From Streptococcus sp. S5 (GTDB taxonomy: Bacteria; Bacillota; Bacilli; Lactobacillales; Streptococcaceae), in NCBI RefSeq assembly GCF_034134805.1, contig NZ_CP139419.1:186001-250000 (forward strand): a DNA stretch of 64,000 nucleotides, written 5' to 3'. Each line of letters opens with the position of its first letter. Within the stretch, counting starts at the first letter, position 1. The notes under the pieces were generated by a model. That model saw only the letters and a list, made by a program, of their open reading frames with translations, did not search any database and was not told where the DNA came from. This document shows, one piece after another, positions 1 through 8,272 of the stretch. The position numbers were made by a program, and so were the translations under genes.

Positions 1-42
1 TGCGGCCCCCGTTAATAAAAATTTCCATTTGTTTGATTTCAT
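1..42 (-). CDS. N-terminus of a divergent exported protein (partial)
   Basis: On the minus strand an ATG at 42..40 opens 14 codons that run off the window edge (MKSNKWKFLLTGAA). A purine-rich ribosome binding site (GAGAGG) lies about 9 bases upstream. Two lysines followed by a hydrophobic stretch look like the start of a signal peptide or lipoprotein leader, so the product is probably exported. The gene diverges from the VTC-domain gene at 257. Nothing more can be said about its function from 14 residues. Confidence 0.6.
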   Translation of the reverse strand, partial: MKSNKWKFLLTGAA

Positions 43-256
43 GAGCTTTTCCTCTCGTTCAATTGATATGCTCCTAGTCTAAAGTTGCTAGCTGAAAGTT
101 TCCTAAAGTTTTTCTGAAAGGAACCTTAACTTTAGTTTTCTTTAAATTTGGCTTAATGACCAGTTAAGAAAGTCCCATTAAACTAGAAAGCACGTAAGTC
201 GTATTCATACTTACTGAAGGTTAGAAACAATAGATCCCTCTTAAAGGAGAAGAAAC
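43..256. promoter_or_regulatory. Divergent control region with repeated CTAAAGTT motifs
   Basis: These 214 bases separate the divergent exported-protein gene from the VTC operon. CTAAAGTT occurs at 79-86 and 103-110 and, inverted, at 128-135. A further AAAGTT lies at 95-100. The two direct copies are 24 bp apart. The repeats could be an operator for a shared regulator, but no regulator is encoded nearby and I could not assign -35/-10 boxes with confidence. Confidence 0.35.
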
Positions 257-1036
257 ATGAAAAAAACAATTGAGACAAGTTTTAAACGAATCGAAACAAA
301 ATATATCGTCGCAAAAGATGACGTGAAGGACTTGATCAAAGACTTAAAAGAATACGTCGTAGAAGATGATTACCCAACCTCAACCATTTCAAACATTTAT
401 TTTGACACGGAAAATTTTGATGTCATTCAAGATGCTCTTGCAAAACAACACCGCCGTGAAAAAATTCGAATGCGGACTTATATAGAAACACCTCAAGCAG
501 ACAGTCCAGTATTTCTAGAGGTGAAGTCAAAAGATGAAGAAGGAATTGGCCATAAATTCCGTCTAGTCGCCACTTCGCAAGCCATTATCAACTTGATGAC
601 AGATGGGAAAGTAGATCATCAGATACAAGATCCAGACTTAGTGCAAGAGATTCAGAGATTGCGCAAACGTTATGGTCATCGATTGGAACCACGGATGTTC
701 ATTTATTACGATCGCTTATCTCTCAAAGAAAAGAAATCCATTCAGGGTTATCCTTATCAGAAGATTCGCGTGACAATCGATCAAAACCTAGTTTTTCGAG
801 ATCAGGCTGTTAGCCTTTTTGATGGGAAGAAAGGAGAACCTCTACTAGAGGATGACTTCGTGATCATGGAAATTAAGGCTCCTGGGCAAGAACCTAAATG
901 GCTAAAGGATATTTTAGATAAGTACGGACTGGTCAAACAGAAATTTTCAAAATATAGCTGTGCTTATCATAAATCACAAGGCTTGGATTATGCCCCAAGA
1001 CCAGTTCAAGAAACGGTAGGTGCTGCCTATGTCTAA
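257..1036 (+). CDS. VTC-domain protein (putative polyphosphate polymerase)
   Basis: The 259-residue protein matches the VTC catalytic domain of the triphosphate-tunnel superfamily. Seen in the sequence are RIETKYIV near residue 11, the basic strand RREKIRMRTY near 65, VFLEVKSKDEEG near 85, RRKRYGHRLEPRM near 135 and VIMEIKAPG near 202. Their alternating basic and acidic residues would line a phosphate-binding tunnel. In eukaryotes this domain makes inorganic polyphosphate from ATP; bacterial members are often paired with DUF4956 membrane proteins, as here, where the next gene overlaps this one by 8 bases. The start is an ATG with AAAGGAG (243-249) upstream. There is no signal peptide, so it is probably cytoplasmic and membrane-associated through its partner. 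Polymerase activity is inferred from the family. Confidence 0.8.
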   Translation: MKKTIETSFKRIETKYIVAKDDVKDLIKDLKEYVVEDDYPTSTISNIYFDTENFDVIQDALAKQHRREKIRMRTYIETPQADSPVFLEVKSKDEEGIGHKFRLVATSQAIINLMTDGKVDHQIQDPDLVQEIQRLRKRYGHRLEPRMFIYYDRLSLKEKKSIQGYPYQKIRVTIDQNLVFRDQAVSLFDGKKGEPLLEDDFVIMEIKAPGQEPKWLKDILDKYGLVKQKFSKYSCAYHKSQGLDYAPRPVQETVGAAYV

Positions 1037-1712
1037 TCTATTTGATTCTATTTTTAATAATGCCACAGCAGCGGTGGATCCCTTGCGCTTACTGCTGGCC
1101 CTTTTGGTCAGCCTCTTTCTAGGGTTGGCCCTATCTTGGACCTATAAATACCGAACACTTTACACTCGAGAGTTTGTCATTAGTTTGACCTTGCTTCCTT
1201 GTATGATGACCTTAGTGATCTTTTTGGTCAATGGAAGTTTGGGAACCTCGATTGCAGTGGCAGGGACCTTTAGTTTGATCCGTTTTCGTTCGGCTACGAG
1301 TGGTTCGAGAGAGTTGATTGCCATTTTCTTAGCTATGATTATAGGACTAGCGGCAGGTTCAGGCTATCTTTTATTGGCCATATTATCAACCCTTTCTTTA
1401 CTAGGGGTATGGCTGGTATTAGAGAACAAACAGAGTAAGGCAGACCATCAACGGCGCCGCCATTTGACTATTACCGTCTCAGAACAAGATTCTGTTGCAG
1501 AACAAATCAGTCAGTTGTTGGACCAAAGTTGTTCAGAAATTGACTTTATTTCTGTCACAACGGCCCAAGCTGGAGAACAACTGACCTTGAACTACGAGGT
1601 AAATATGAAATCGAACATCGATGATTTTGCTCTTGCCAATCTATTGATTAGCAAGATTGAAAATTGTGATGTCGCTCTGACAAAGAAAGCGAAGAAAAGA
1701 AAGAATCTATAA
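1029..1712 (+). CDS. DUF4956 membrane protein
   Basis: I chose the ATG at 1029 (MSNLFDSIF) over a GTG three codons upstream. It overlaps the end of the VTC gene, which suggests translational coupling. The 227-residue product has about four hydrophobic segments in its first 130 residues, including a conserved-looking GTFSLIRFRSATSGSRE loop, and then a soluble alpha/beta tail. This is the layout of DUF4956 proteins, which typically accompany VTC-domain proteins and are thought to be their membrane partner. The basic loop could help move or anchor polyphosphate, but that is inference. A good terminator follows at once, so the operon has two genes. Confidence 0.75.
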   Translation: MSNLFDSIFNNATAAVDPLRLLLALLVSLFLGLALSWTYKYRTLYTREFVISLTLLPCMMTLVIFLVNGSLGTSIAVAGTFSLIRFRSATSGSRELIAIFLAMIIGLAAGSGYLLLAILSTLSLLGVWLVLENKQSKADHQRRRHLTITVSEQDSVAEQISQLLDQSCSEIDFISVTTAQAGEQLTLNYEVNMKSNIDDFALANLLISKIENCDVALTKKAKKRKNL

Positions 1713-1715
1713 CGG

Positions 1716-1742
1716 CTATCCTACTTTAGGATAGTTTTTTAG
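1716..1742 (+). terminator. Rho-independent terminator of the VTC operon
   Basis: A perfect 7-bp stem (CTATCCT/AGGATAG) with a 5-base loop is followed by six T residues directly after the DUF4956 stop codon. Confidence 0.85.
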
Positions 1743-1804
1743 GATTTTAAGAACTTTTTAAGAAAAAGTGGTATACTGTTTCTAAAAAATGGAAGGAATC
1801 CCTT

Positions 1805-3064
1805 ATGAAAAAGACTGCTATTTTTGAAGATGTCGTCTCTATTATGACCCATGATTCATCTACCATCAAGGATCGAAAAGGATGCGATCCAGAGCCTTTT
1901 CGAGAAAACATTACAGATGATATGACAGATGATGCCTTTCTCTATCAAGTTAAGACTTACCTAGCTAGTTTTGGGGTGATCGGGCATGTTTCCTTTCGAG
2001 ATAAAAAGGCCAGTCAAAAAGGGTTCCTTTTGAGAATAAATGGACAGAAATTGTATGTTGAGGAAGCTAATGAAGAGACTGGTCTTCAAGTAGGAGATCA
2101 GATCCTAGCTCTGGATGGAAGTGACTTGGATCAGATAGCTTCTCTTCATAAAGACTATTTTATCAGCAAGACCCCTGAAAGACACTACCGAGAATGGGCA
2201 GATTTGGTCTCTCAGTCAACGAGTGTCACCCTGCTTCGAGAAGGGATAGAAAAGACCATTGAAGTAGTCCCTAGTCGAGAACCGATCCAAGATCAGATTT
2301 TTTGGAAAAGATTAGACGATGAGATTCTTTATCTTCGTCTGGATAATTTTATGGATGAAGGAGCCATTAGTCGGGTATATCAAGAGTGTTTACCGATGAT
2401 GACGGAAGTCAAGTTTCTTATCATTGATGTCCGACAGAACGGCGGAGGGACAGACTCTTTATATTTCCCTCTATTACATCTAGGCTTAGAGAAGGATCAG
2501 GGCTATGATTCGCTTGACTGGGACGATGATGGTATGGAAATTCTCTACACGGAACGTAATGTTGATCTGCGCTTGAAAGACTTTGAGGACTGGATGCAAC
2601 AGGAAGAAATTAGTCCTGAAACAGTTAAGCTGCTTGAAGATATGAAAGAGGACTTGCTCCGCCATCGGGGAAAAGGCTATGTAGCATATAAGGAAGAAAG
2701 CGAGGAATTCTTTCCAGAGGTTAGAGGAGGCCACTATCCTGAACAGATCTTTATTTTATCAGATATCTACTGCGCTTCTTCTGGGGATAACTTTGTTCAG
2801 ATGATGAGGCAGTTTAAGAAGGTAACGGTGGTGGGTCGACCAACTCTCGGGATTCTAGACTACTCTAATTGTTGTACGGTTGATTATGGCAATTTTTGTT
2901 TAATGTTTCCCACCTCTCGCTGTTTAAGCGTGGATAAAGGGAAAGGGATGACGGATCAGGGTGTTCTACCCGATATAGAGATTCCTTGGACACCTAGCCA
3001 TTTCGAGAGAGATGTGGATCTGGACAAGTGTCTGGAGTTGATTCGTCAGGGGAATGTTAAATAA
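1805..3064 (+). CDS. S41-family peptidase-like protein with PDZ-like region
   Basis: The protein has 419 residues. Residues about 70-155 look like a PDZ-type region (GLQVGDQILALDGSDL). Residues about 170-380 resemble the S41 (C-terminal processing peptidase) core, with LIIDVRQNGGGTDS near 205-218, CASSGDNF at 323-330 where the nucleophile serine belongs, and VGRPTLGILDYSN near 343. I see no signal peptide or membrane segment, so unlike most CtpA-type proteases it appears cytoplasmic. A lysine at the usual catalytic position is not obvious, so activity is uncertain. It has its own promoter (-10 TATACT at 1772-1777) and stands alone between the VTC and dlt operons. The substrate is unknown. Confidence 0.7.
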   Translation: MKKTAIFEDVVSIMTHDSSTIKDRKGCDPEPFRENITDDMTDDAFLYQVKTYLASFGVIGHVSFRDKKASQKGFLLRINGQKLYVEEANEETGLQVGDQILALDGSDLDQIASLHKDYFISKTPERHYREWADLVSQSTSVTLLREGIEKTIEVVPSREPIQDQIFWKRLDDEILYLRLDNFMDEGAISRVYQECLPMMTEVKFLIIDVRQNGGGTDSLYFPLLHLGLEKDQGYDSLDWDDDGMEILYTERNVDLRLKDFEDWMQQEEISPETVKLLEDMKEDLLRHRGKGYVAYKEESEEFFPEVRGGHYPEQIFILSDIYCASSGDNFVQMMRQFKKVTVVGRPTLGILDYSNCCTVDYGNFCLMFPTSRCLSVDKGKGMTDQGVLPDIEIPWTPSHFERDVDLDKCLELIRQGNVK

Positions 3065-3067
3065 AAC

Positions 3068-3110
3068 AGGATTTCAATCAGAAAAACTGATTAAAGAAAA
3101 AAATCCTTTG
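3068..3110 (+). terminator. Stem-loop after the S41 gene
   Basis: Two nested stems, AGGATTT/AAATCCT and AATCAG/CTGATT, form a hairpin just after the stop codon. Only a short T stretch follows, so termination may be weak. Confidence 0.5.
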
Positions 3111-3133
3111 GTTAGAAGGGATAAATGTCTGAA

Positions 3134-3202
3134 ATGATAACGTTTTCTACGACATTCTCACTATGTTTAAAATTGCTTACTTGGTATAAAAAATGGTAAA
3201 AT
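3134..3202 (+). promoter_or_regulatory. dlt operon promoter with upstream cre-like site
   Basis: A -35 TTGCTT (3173-3178) and a -10 TAAAAT (3197-3202) are 18 bases apart and sit 33 bases before dltX. Upstream, 3134-3148 (ATGATAACGTTTTCT) fits the CcpA cre consensus with one mismatch, which would link D-alanylation to sugar supply. The promoter is a pattern match; CcpA control is inference. Confidence 0.55.
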
Positions 3203-3235
3203 AGTGAGTAACAATCAAAATGAAGAGTGAAACTT

Positions 3236-3364
3236 ATGAAACATAAAACACTTTATAAATTTATCGGGCAGACGGTCTTGTATTTCGCCATTTTCCTAGC
3301 CCTACTTTATTTCTTTAGTTACCTTGGTCAAGGTCAGGGTGGCTTTATCTACAACGAATTTTAG
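3236..3364 (+). CDS. dltX: DltX, small membrane protein of teichoic acid D-alanylation
   Basis: A 42-residue ORF starting MKHKTLYKFIGQTVLYFAIF has one transmembrane segment (about residues 12-30) and ends GGFIYNEF, the C-terminal signature of DltX. DltX is a short peptide encoded just before dltA and needed for D-alanylation of lipoteichoic acid, where it works with the membrane partners DltB and DltD. The reading frame ends 18 bases before the dltA start, so it is the first gene of the operon. Confidence 0.9.
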   Translation: MKHKTLYKFIGQTVLYFAIFLALLYFFSYLGQGQGGFIYNEF

Positions 3365-3382
3365 AAAAGGAGACTCCTAGCC

Positions 3383-4933
3383 GTGTCAAACCAACCAATT
3401 ACTGATATGATCGAGACAATTGAACGTTATGCGCAACTACAACCAGACTATCCTGTCTACAATGTCCTTGGTGAGGAGCATACCTATGGCCAATTGAAGG
3501 CTGATTCAGATAGCTTGGCTGCCCACATCGACCAAATGGGACTTCCTGAAAAGTCACCTGTAGTGGTCTTTGGTGGTCAAGAATATGAAATGTTAGCAAC
3601 CTTTGTGGCCTTGACAAAATCTGGCCATGCCTATATCCCAATTGATAGCCACTCTGCCTTGGAGCGCGTGTCTGCCATTGTTGAAGTAGCAGAGCCAAGC
3701 TTGATTATTGCCATCAATGAATTTCCATTGGAAAACCCAGCTGCTCCAATCATGTCCTTGGAGCAAGTGCGTGAAGCTTATGCGGCTCAGCATGCCTATG
3801 ACTTGAAACATCCGGTCAAAGGGGATGATAACTACTACATCATCTTTACCTCAGGGACAACTGGGAAGCCAAAAGGGGTGCAAATTTCGCACGATAACTT
3901 GCTCAGCTTTACCAACTGGATGATTACGGACAAGGAATTTGCAACGCCAGAGCGTCCGCAAATGTTGGCGCAACCGCCCTATTCCTTTGACTTGTCTGTC
4001 ATGTACTGGGCACCGACCTTGGCTCTTGGAGGAACGCTTTTTGCTCTTCCATCAGCCATTACTCAAGACTTCAAACAACTCTTTGCGACCATCTTTTCTC
4101 TTCCGATTGCTATCTGGACTTCGACACCATCTTTTGCAGATATGGCCATGTTGTCTGAAGATTTCAATGCTGAAAAGATGCCAGGGATCACCCATTTCTA
4201 CTTTGATGGGGAAGAGTTGACAGTTAAAACCGCTCAAAAATTGCGCGAGCGTTTCCCAAATGCGCGTATCATCAATGCTTACGGGCCAACAGAAGCAACT
4301 GTAGCTCTTTCGGCTGTAGCCGTAACAGATGAGATGTTAGCTACTTTGAAACGTCTGCCAATTGGTTACACCAAAGAAGATTCTCCAACCTTCATCATTG
4401 ATGAGGCAGGAAACAAATTGCCAAATGGTGAGCAAGGGGAGATCATCGTATCTGGCCCAGCTGTTTCAAAAGGTTATATGAATAATCCAGAGAAAACAGC
4501 AGAAGCCTTCTTCGAATTTGAAGGTCTTCCAGCCTACCATACGGGAGATGTCGGAACCATGACGGATGAAGGCCTCCTTCTCTACGGTGGACGGATGGAC
4601 TTCCAAATCAAGTTTAACGGTTATCGTATCGAGCTAGAGGATGTCTCTCAAAACTTGAACAAATCGAAGTATATTGACTCAGCAGTTGCGGTACCGCGTT
4701 ATAATAAAGATCACAAAGTTCAAAATCTCTTGGCCTATGTCATCTTAAAAGAGGGCGTCAAAGAACAATTTGAGCGCGAAATTGATATCACGAAAGCCAT
4801 TAAGGAAGATTTAGAAAACATCATGATGTCTTATATGATGCCTTCAAAATTCCTCTATCGTGACAGCCTGCCATTAACACCAAACGGGAAAATCGACATC
4901 AAAGGGTTGATTAGCGAGGTTAACAACCGATGA
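3383..4933 (+). CDS. dltA: D-alanine--D-alanyl carrier protein ligase DltA
   Basis: DltA activates D-alanine with ATP and loads it on the phosphopantetheine arm of DltC in the cytoplasm. The 516-residue length is typical. The adenylation-domain core motifs are visible: [12 protein letters not shown] near residue 155, YGPTEAT near 300, YHTGDVG near 390, and the C-terminal lysine motif TPNGKID near 503. The start is GTG with GGAG upstream. The stop overlaps the dltB start by 4 bases, so the two are coupled. Confidence 0.97.
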   Translation: MSNQPITDMIETIERYAQLQPDYPVYNVLGEEHTYGQLKADSDSLAAHIDQMGLPEKSPVVVFGGQEYEMLATFVALTKSGHAYIPIDSHSALERVSAIVEVAEPSLIIAINEFPLENPAAPIMSLEQVREAYAAQHAYDLKHPVKGDDNYYIIFTSGTTGKPKGVQISHDNLLSFTNWMITDKEFATPERPQMLAQPPYSFDLSVMYWAPTLALGGTLFALPSAITQDFKQLFATIFSLPIAIWTSTPSFADMAMLSEDFNAEKMPGITHFYFDGEELTVKTAQKLRERFPNARIINAYGPTEATVALSAVAVTDEMLATLKRLPIGYTKEDSPTFIIDEAGNKLPNGEQGEIIVSGPAVSKGYMNNPEKTAEAFFEFEGLPAYHTGDVGTMTDEGLLLYGGRMDFQIKFNGYRIELEDVSQNLNKSKYIDSAVAVPRYNKDHKVQNLLAYVILKEGVKEQFEREIDITKAIKEDLENIMMSYMMPSKFLYRDSLPLTPNGKIDIKGLISEVNNR

Positions 4934-6183
4934 TCGAGTTTTTGAAACAGCTCCCTCATTTAGAACACTATGGAACACCGATCTATTTTATCTACCTCAT
5001 TCTAGCTTTTTTGCCGATCTTTGTGGGCCTCTTTTTCAAAAAGAGATTTCCGGTCTATGAAGGACTGGTGAGTCTGATCTTTATCATTTTGATGCTGACA
5101 GGTTCGAATCTCAAGCAAATTTATGCCCTGCTCTTTTACGTAGTCTGGCAAATTTTGATTGTGTATTCCTACAAGATTTATCGTCAGAAAGCGGACAATA
5201 AGTGGATTTTCTATCTTCATTCCTTCTTGTCTGTCTTGCCTCTGATCTTTGTGAAGGTAGAGCCAGCAATCAAGAATGGGCACCAATCCTTGTTTGGATT
5301 TTTAGGGATTTCGTATTTAACCTTCCGGGCTGTCGGAATGATCATCGAAATGCGAGATGGTGTCTTGAAAGAATTCACACTCTGGGAATTCTTACGCTTT
5401 ATGCTCTTTATGCCGACCTTCTCAAGTGGGCCGATTGATCGTTTCAAGCGTTTTAATGAGGATTATAACGCTATTCCTGAGCGTGAAGAATTATTGGATA
5501 TGTTGGAGCAAGCTGTTAAGTATATCATGTATGGCTTCCTTTATAAATTTATCCTAGCTCATATTTTTGGTCACTTATTGTTAGGACATGTGCAGACCTA
5601 TGCCTTGTCTCAAGGTGGATTCTTCAATATCGGAACGCTGGGAGTCATGTATGTTTATGGCTTTGACCTCTTCTTTGACTTTGCGGGCTATTCGATGTTT
5701 GCTTTAGCAGCTTCAAATTTGATGGGAATTAAAAGTCCAATCAACTTTGATCGTCCCTTTAAATCACGTGACTTAAAGGAATTCTGGAATCGTTGGCATA
5801 TGAGTTTGTCTTTCTGGTTCCGTGATTTTGTCTTTATGCGTCTCGTGATGGTATTGATGCGCAATAAAGTATTCAAGAGCCGAATTACCACCTCAAATGT
5901 TGCCTATATTATCAATATGTTGGTCATGGGCTTCTGGCACGGGGTGACCTGGTACTACATCGCTTATGGGCTCTTCCATGGGCTTGGACTGGTTATCAAT
6001 GATGCTTGGATTCGTAAGAAAAAGACCATCAATAAAGAAAGAAAAGCAAAAGGATTGGATCCTATACCGGACAATCGTTGGACCAAAGCTTTGGGGATCT
6101 TTATCACCTTTAACACAGTGATGCTGTCCTTCCTGATTTTCTCAGGATTCTTGGATCAACAATGGTTTCCAAAATTGAAATAA
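4930..6183 (+). CDS. dltB: D-alanyl transfer protein DltB (MBOAT family)
   Basis: DltB is a polytopic membrane O-acyltransferase that takes D-alanine from DltC and passes it across the membrane towards teichoic acid, with DltD and DltX. The 417-residue protein has about eleven hydrophobic segments. MBOAT features include the [18 protein letters not shown] loop near 285 and the invariant histidine in [10 protein letters not shown] (H337). Length and order match other streptococcal dlt operons. Confidence 0.96.
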   Translation: MIEFLKQLPHLEHYGTPIYFIYLILAFLPIFVGLFFKKRFPVYEGLVSLIFIILMLTGSNLKQIYALLFYVVWQILIVYSYKIYRQKADNKWIFYLHSFLSVLPLIFVKVEPAIKNGHQSLFGFLGISYLTFRAVGMIIEMRDGVLKEFTLWEFLRFMLFMPTFSSGPIDRFKRFNEDYNAIPEREELLDMLEQAVKYIMYGFLYKFILAHIFGHLLLGHVQTYALSQGGFFNIGTLGVMYVYGFDLFFDFAGYSMFALAASNLMGIKSPINFDRPFKSRDLKEFWNRWHMSLSFWFRDFVFMRLVMVLMRNKVFKSRITTSNVAYIINMLVMGFWHGVTWYYIAYGLFHGLGLVINDAWIRKKKTINKERKAKGLDPIPDNRWTKALGIFITFNTVMLSFLIFSGFLDQQWFPKLK

Positions 6184-6198
6184 AAGGAGAATAGAAAA

Positions 6199-6438
6199 AT
6201 GGATGTAAAATCACAAGTAATTGAAATTATTGACGAATTGTTTATGGAAGATGTCTCAGACATGATGGATGAGGATCTCTTTGATGCGGGTGTCCTTGAT
6301 AGTATGGGAACAGTCGAATTGATTGTGGAATTGGAAAATCGCTTTGGCATCCGTGTTCCTGTATCTGAATTTGGACGCGATGATTGGAATACTGCTAACA
6401 AGATCGTAGAAGGTGTAACGGAGCTTCAGAATGCTTAA
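6199..6438 (+). CDS. dltC: D-alanyl carrier protein DltC
   Basis: This 79-residue acidic acyl-carrier-type protein carries D-alanine as a thioester on 4'-phosphopantetheine. The attachment serine is S35 in [10 protein letters not shown]. The start ATG follows AAAGGAGAA at 6183-6191. It overlaps the start of dltD by 8 bases. It accepts D-alanine from DltA and delivers it to DltB. Confidence 0.97.
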   Translation: MDVKSQVIEIIDELFMEDVSDMMDEDLFDAGVLDSMGTVELIVELENRFGIRVPVSEFGRDDWNTANKIVEGVTELQNA

Positions 6439-7699
6439 GCGTTTGTGGCTGATTTTAGGGCCCGTATTTTGCGCGCTCCTCATGGTAACAGCTTTATTAT
6501 TCTTTTATCCAATCAATCATAAGCACAACTATACCGAAGAGAAAAAAGCTGCGGTTAGTCTGAATGCAGAAGGATTCAAGAGTCGTACAAAGAAACAAGA
6601 AGCACTTTCTGATCCACAGCATCGCTTTGTCCCTTATTTCGGCTCCAGTGAATGGTTGCGCTTTGATGTGGTGCATCCAGCAGTTTTGGCTGAGAAATAT
6701 GACCGCAATTATAGACCCTACTTTTTAGGAGAACGTGGTGCGGCTTCTTTGAACCAGTATTTTGGGATGCAACAGATTTTGCCAGAACTCAAGGACAATA
6801 CAGCTGTTTATGTAGTTTCTCCGCAATGGTTTACCAAAAAGGGGTACGATTCCTCTGCTTTTCAACAATTCTTTAATAGCGATCAGTTGAATAGCTTTAT
6901 TGCCAATCACCAACAGGATGCTGCATCCCAGTATGCTGCAAAGCGTCTATTACAACAGTATCCAAACGTCGCCTTTCAAAGTGTTGTAACAAAAATTTCT
7001 CAAGGAAAGAAAATTTCCGGATTTGATCAGTCTTTGAACCAGTTTGTTTCCCACCTTGTTCAACGCGAAGATGCTTTGTTTAGTAATCTTGCAACGCGTA
7101 CAAACGGGAATTACGATAAGAAGGTCAAAAAACGTCTACAAGATTTACCAGATCAATTCTCATATGAGAAATTGGAAGAAATTGCAACGGCTGAAGCAAA
7201 AGTCAAAACCAATAACAACGACCTTGGAATCAGCAATCATTTTTACAATACTCGTTTAAAAATGAAGTTGAAGAAACTAAAAGGTTTCCAAAAAAACGAA
7301 TCCTATGTTCAATCTCCTGAGTACAATGACTTGCAGTTGGTTCTAGACCAGTTTGCTAAATCTCGGACCAATGTTATCTTTGTCATTCCTCCAGTTAATG
7401 CCAAATGGATGAAATACACAGGCTTGAGCCAAGAAAAGTATGAACAGGCTGTTCAAAAGATTCGTTACCAATTGGAAAGTCAAGGATTCACCAATATTGC
7501 AGACTTTTCTAAAGATGGTGATCAGCCTTACTTTATGGAAGATACGATTCATATGGGATGGAATGGTTGGCTAGCCTTTGATAAAGCGGTCAATCCCTTT
7601 GTCACAAAGGCTGAAAAAGCACCAACTTACCATCTAAATGATCGCTTCTTCAGTAAAGACTGGGCCCAATATAAAGGGACACCAGACGAATTTAAATAA
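6431..7699 (+). CDS. dltD: D-alanyl-lipoteichoic acid biosynthesis protein DltD
   Basis: DltD is a membrane-anchored extracytoplasmic protein that completes D-alanine transfer to lipoteichoic acid. The 422-residue product has one N-terminal transmembrane segment (about residues 6-26). Its SGNH-like catalytic elements are GSSEWLRFD near 71-79 (serine) and [11 protein letters not shown] near 371-381 (aspartate/histidine). The start lies inside dltC, so translation is coupled. It is the last gene of the dlt operon. Confidence 0.96.
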   Translation: MLKRLWLILGPVFCALLMVTALLFFYPINHKHNYTEEKKAAVSLNAEGFKSRTKKQEALSDPQHRFVPYFGSSEWLRFDVVHPAVLAEKYDRNYRPYFLGERGAASLNQYFGMQQILPELKDNTAVYVVSPQWFTKKGYDSSAFQQFFNSDQLNSFIANHQQDAASQYAAKRLLQQYPNVAFQSVVTKISQGKKISGFDQSLNQFVSHLVQREDALFSNLATRTNGNYDKKVKKRLQDLPDQFSYEKLEEIATAEAKVKTNNNDLGISNHFYNTRLKMKLKKLKGFQKNESYVQSPEYNDLQLVLDQFAKSRTNVIFVIPPVNAKWMKYTGLSQEKYEQAVQKIRYQLESQGFTNIADFSKDGDQPYFMEDTIHMGWNGWLAFDKAVNPFVTKAEKAPTYHLNDRFFSKDWAQYKGTPDEFK

Positions 7700-7706
7700 T
7701 GCTTGA

Positions 7707-7745
7707 TCAAAGGGGGCAGGATCAAATCCTGGCTCCTTGATTTGT
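7707..7745 (+). terminator. Hairpin after dltD
   Basis: An imperfect stem pairs TCAAAGGGGGCAGGAT with ATCCTGGCTCCTTGA just after the dltD stop. It lacks a clear T run (GATTTGTG follows), so it is a weak terminator or mRNA end structure. Confidence 0.5.
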
Positions 7746-7783
7746 GAGGAAAGTGACGAGAAAGTCACAAATAAGCAAGAGAG

Positions 7784-7921
7784 TTATCCACAGGCTGTGG
7801 GAAACTTACTTGTAAATGGATGAAAACAAGTCCTGGTGCTGATGACGCTTCCTCTTTTGAGGGGGCAATAGGTGAAAGTTATCCACATTTTTGTGGATAA
7901 GTGATAAAAAACAGTGGATAA
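7784..7921. promoter_or_regulatory. Cluster of DnaA boxes outside oriC
   Basis: The consensus DnaA box TTATCCACA occurs exactly at 7784-7792 (+), 7879-7887 (+) and, inverted, at 7892-7900 (-). A near-match (TTATCCACT on the minus strand) lies at 7913-7921. The middle two form a 9-4-9 perfect palindrome. No dnaA, dnaN or other origin gene is in the window, so this is probably not the main origin. It could titrate DnaA or regulate the gene starting at 7951. Confidence 0.65.
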
Positions 7922-7950
7922 GTCAGCTGGTTTGTGAAAAGGAGAATAGT

Positions 7951-8175
7951 GTGAAAAAAATTTGGTTTTACGCAATCGTTCAGGGAATTGTGATCTTTTT
8001 TATTGTGGGTGGCATGACCTATGTACTTAGGGGAGATTTCTTTTTCCGCTACCTATCCCCTATTTTTGGACTAGCAGCAGCTGTCTTGCGATTTGGGACG
8101 GCGACTTTAATGAAGGTGCTAGCACCCACTCTCTACGATGATCCCAAAAAGAAAGAAGAGAGCCACGATAACTAA
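7951..8175 (+). CDS. Small membrane protein of unknown function
   Basis: I start the gene at GTG 7951, which follows AAGGAGAAT at 7939-7947. An in-frame upstream ATG at 7891 would begin inside the DnaA-box palindrome and has no ribosome binding site. The 74-residue product (VKKIWFYAIVQGIVIFFIVG) has one clear transmembrane segment, a second hydrophobic stretch around residues 32-50, and a charged C-terminus (DDPKKKEESHDN). I do not recognise a family. It stands alone between dltD and aspS, downstream of the DnaA boxes. Confidence 0.7.
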   Translation: MKKIWFYAIVQGIVIFFIVGGMTYVLRGDFFFRYLSPIFGLAAAVLRFGTATLMKVLAPTLYDDPKKKEESHDN

Positions 8176-8272
8176 AGAAGTTGGAGACTGAAAAAGTTGA
8201 GCTAAAGGCCACTTTCTGCTGGTCTTTATGGTAAAATAGAAGGAAGAATATTAGTTTGGAGATTAATTAGAA

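Noticed and set aside
5108..5125. tRNA-like GGTTCGAATC in dltB
   Set aside because: The T-loop-like bases are within the dltB reading frame and no acceptor or anticodon stems can be formed around them.
7784..7921. Replication origin (oriC) at the DnaA-box cluster
   Set aside because: No dnaA, dnaN or parB is near, no DnaA-trio or long AT-rich unwinding region is evident, and the neighbours (dlt, aspS) are ordinary chromosomal genes. An ectopic DnaA-box cluster fits better.
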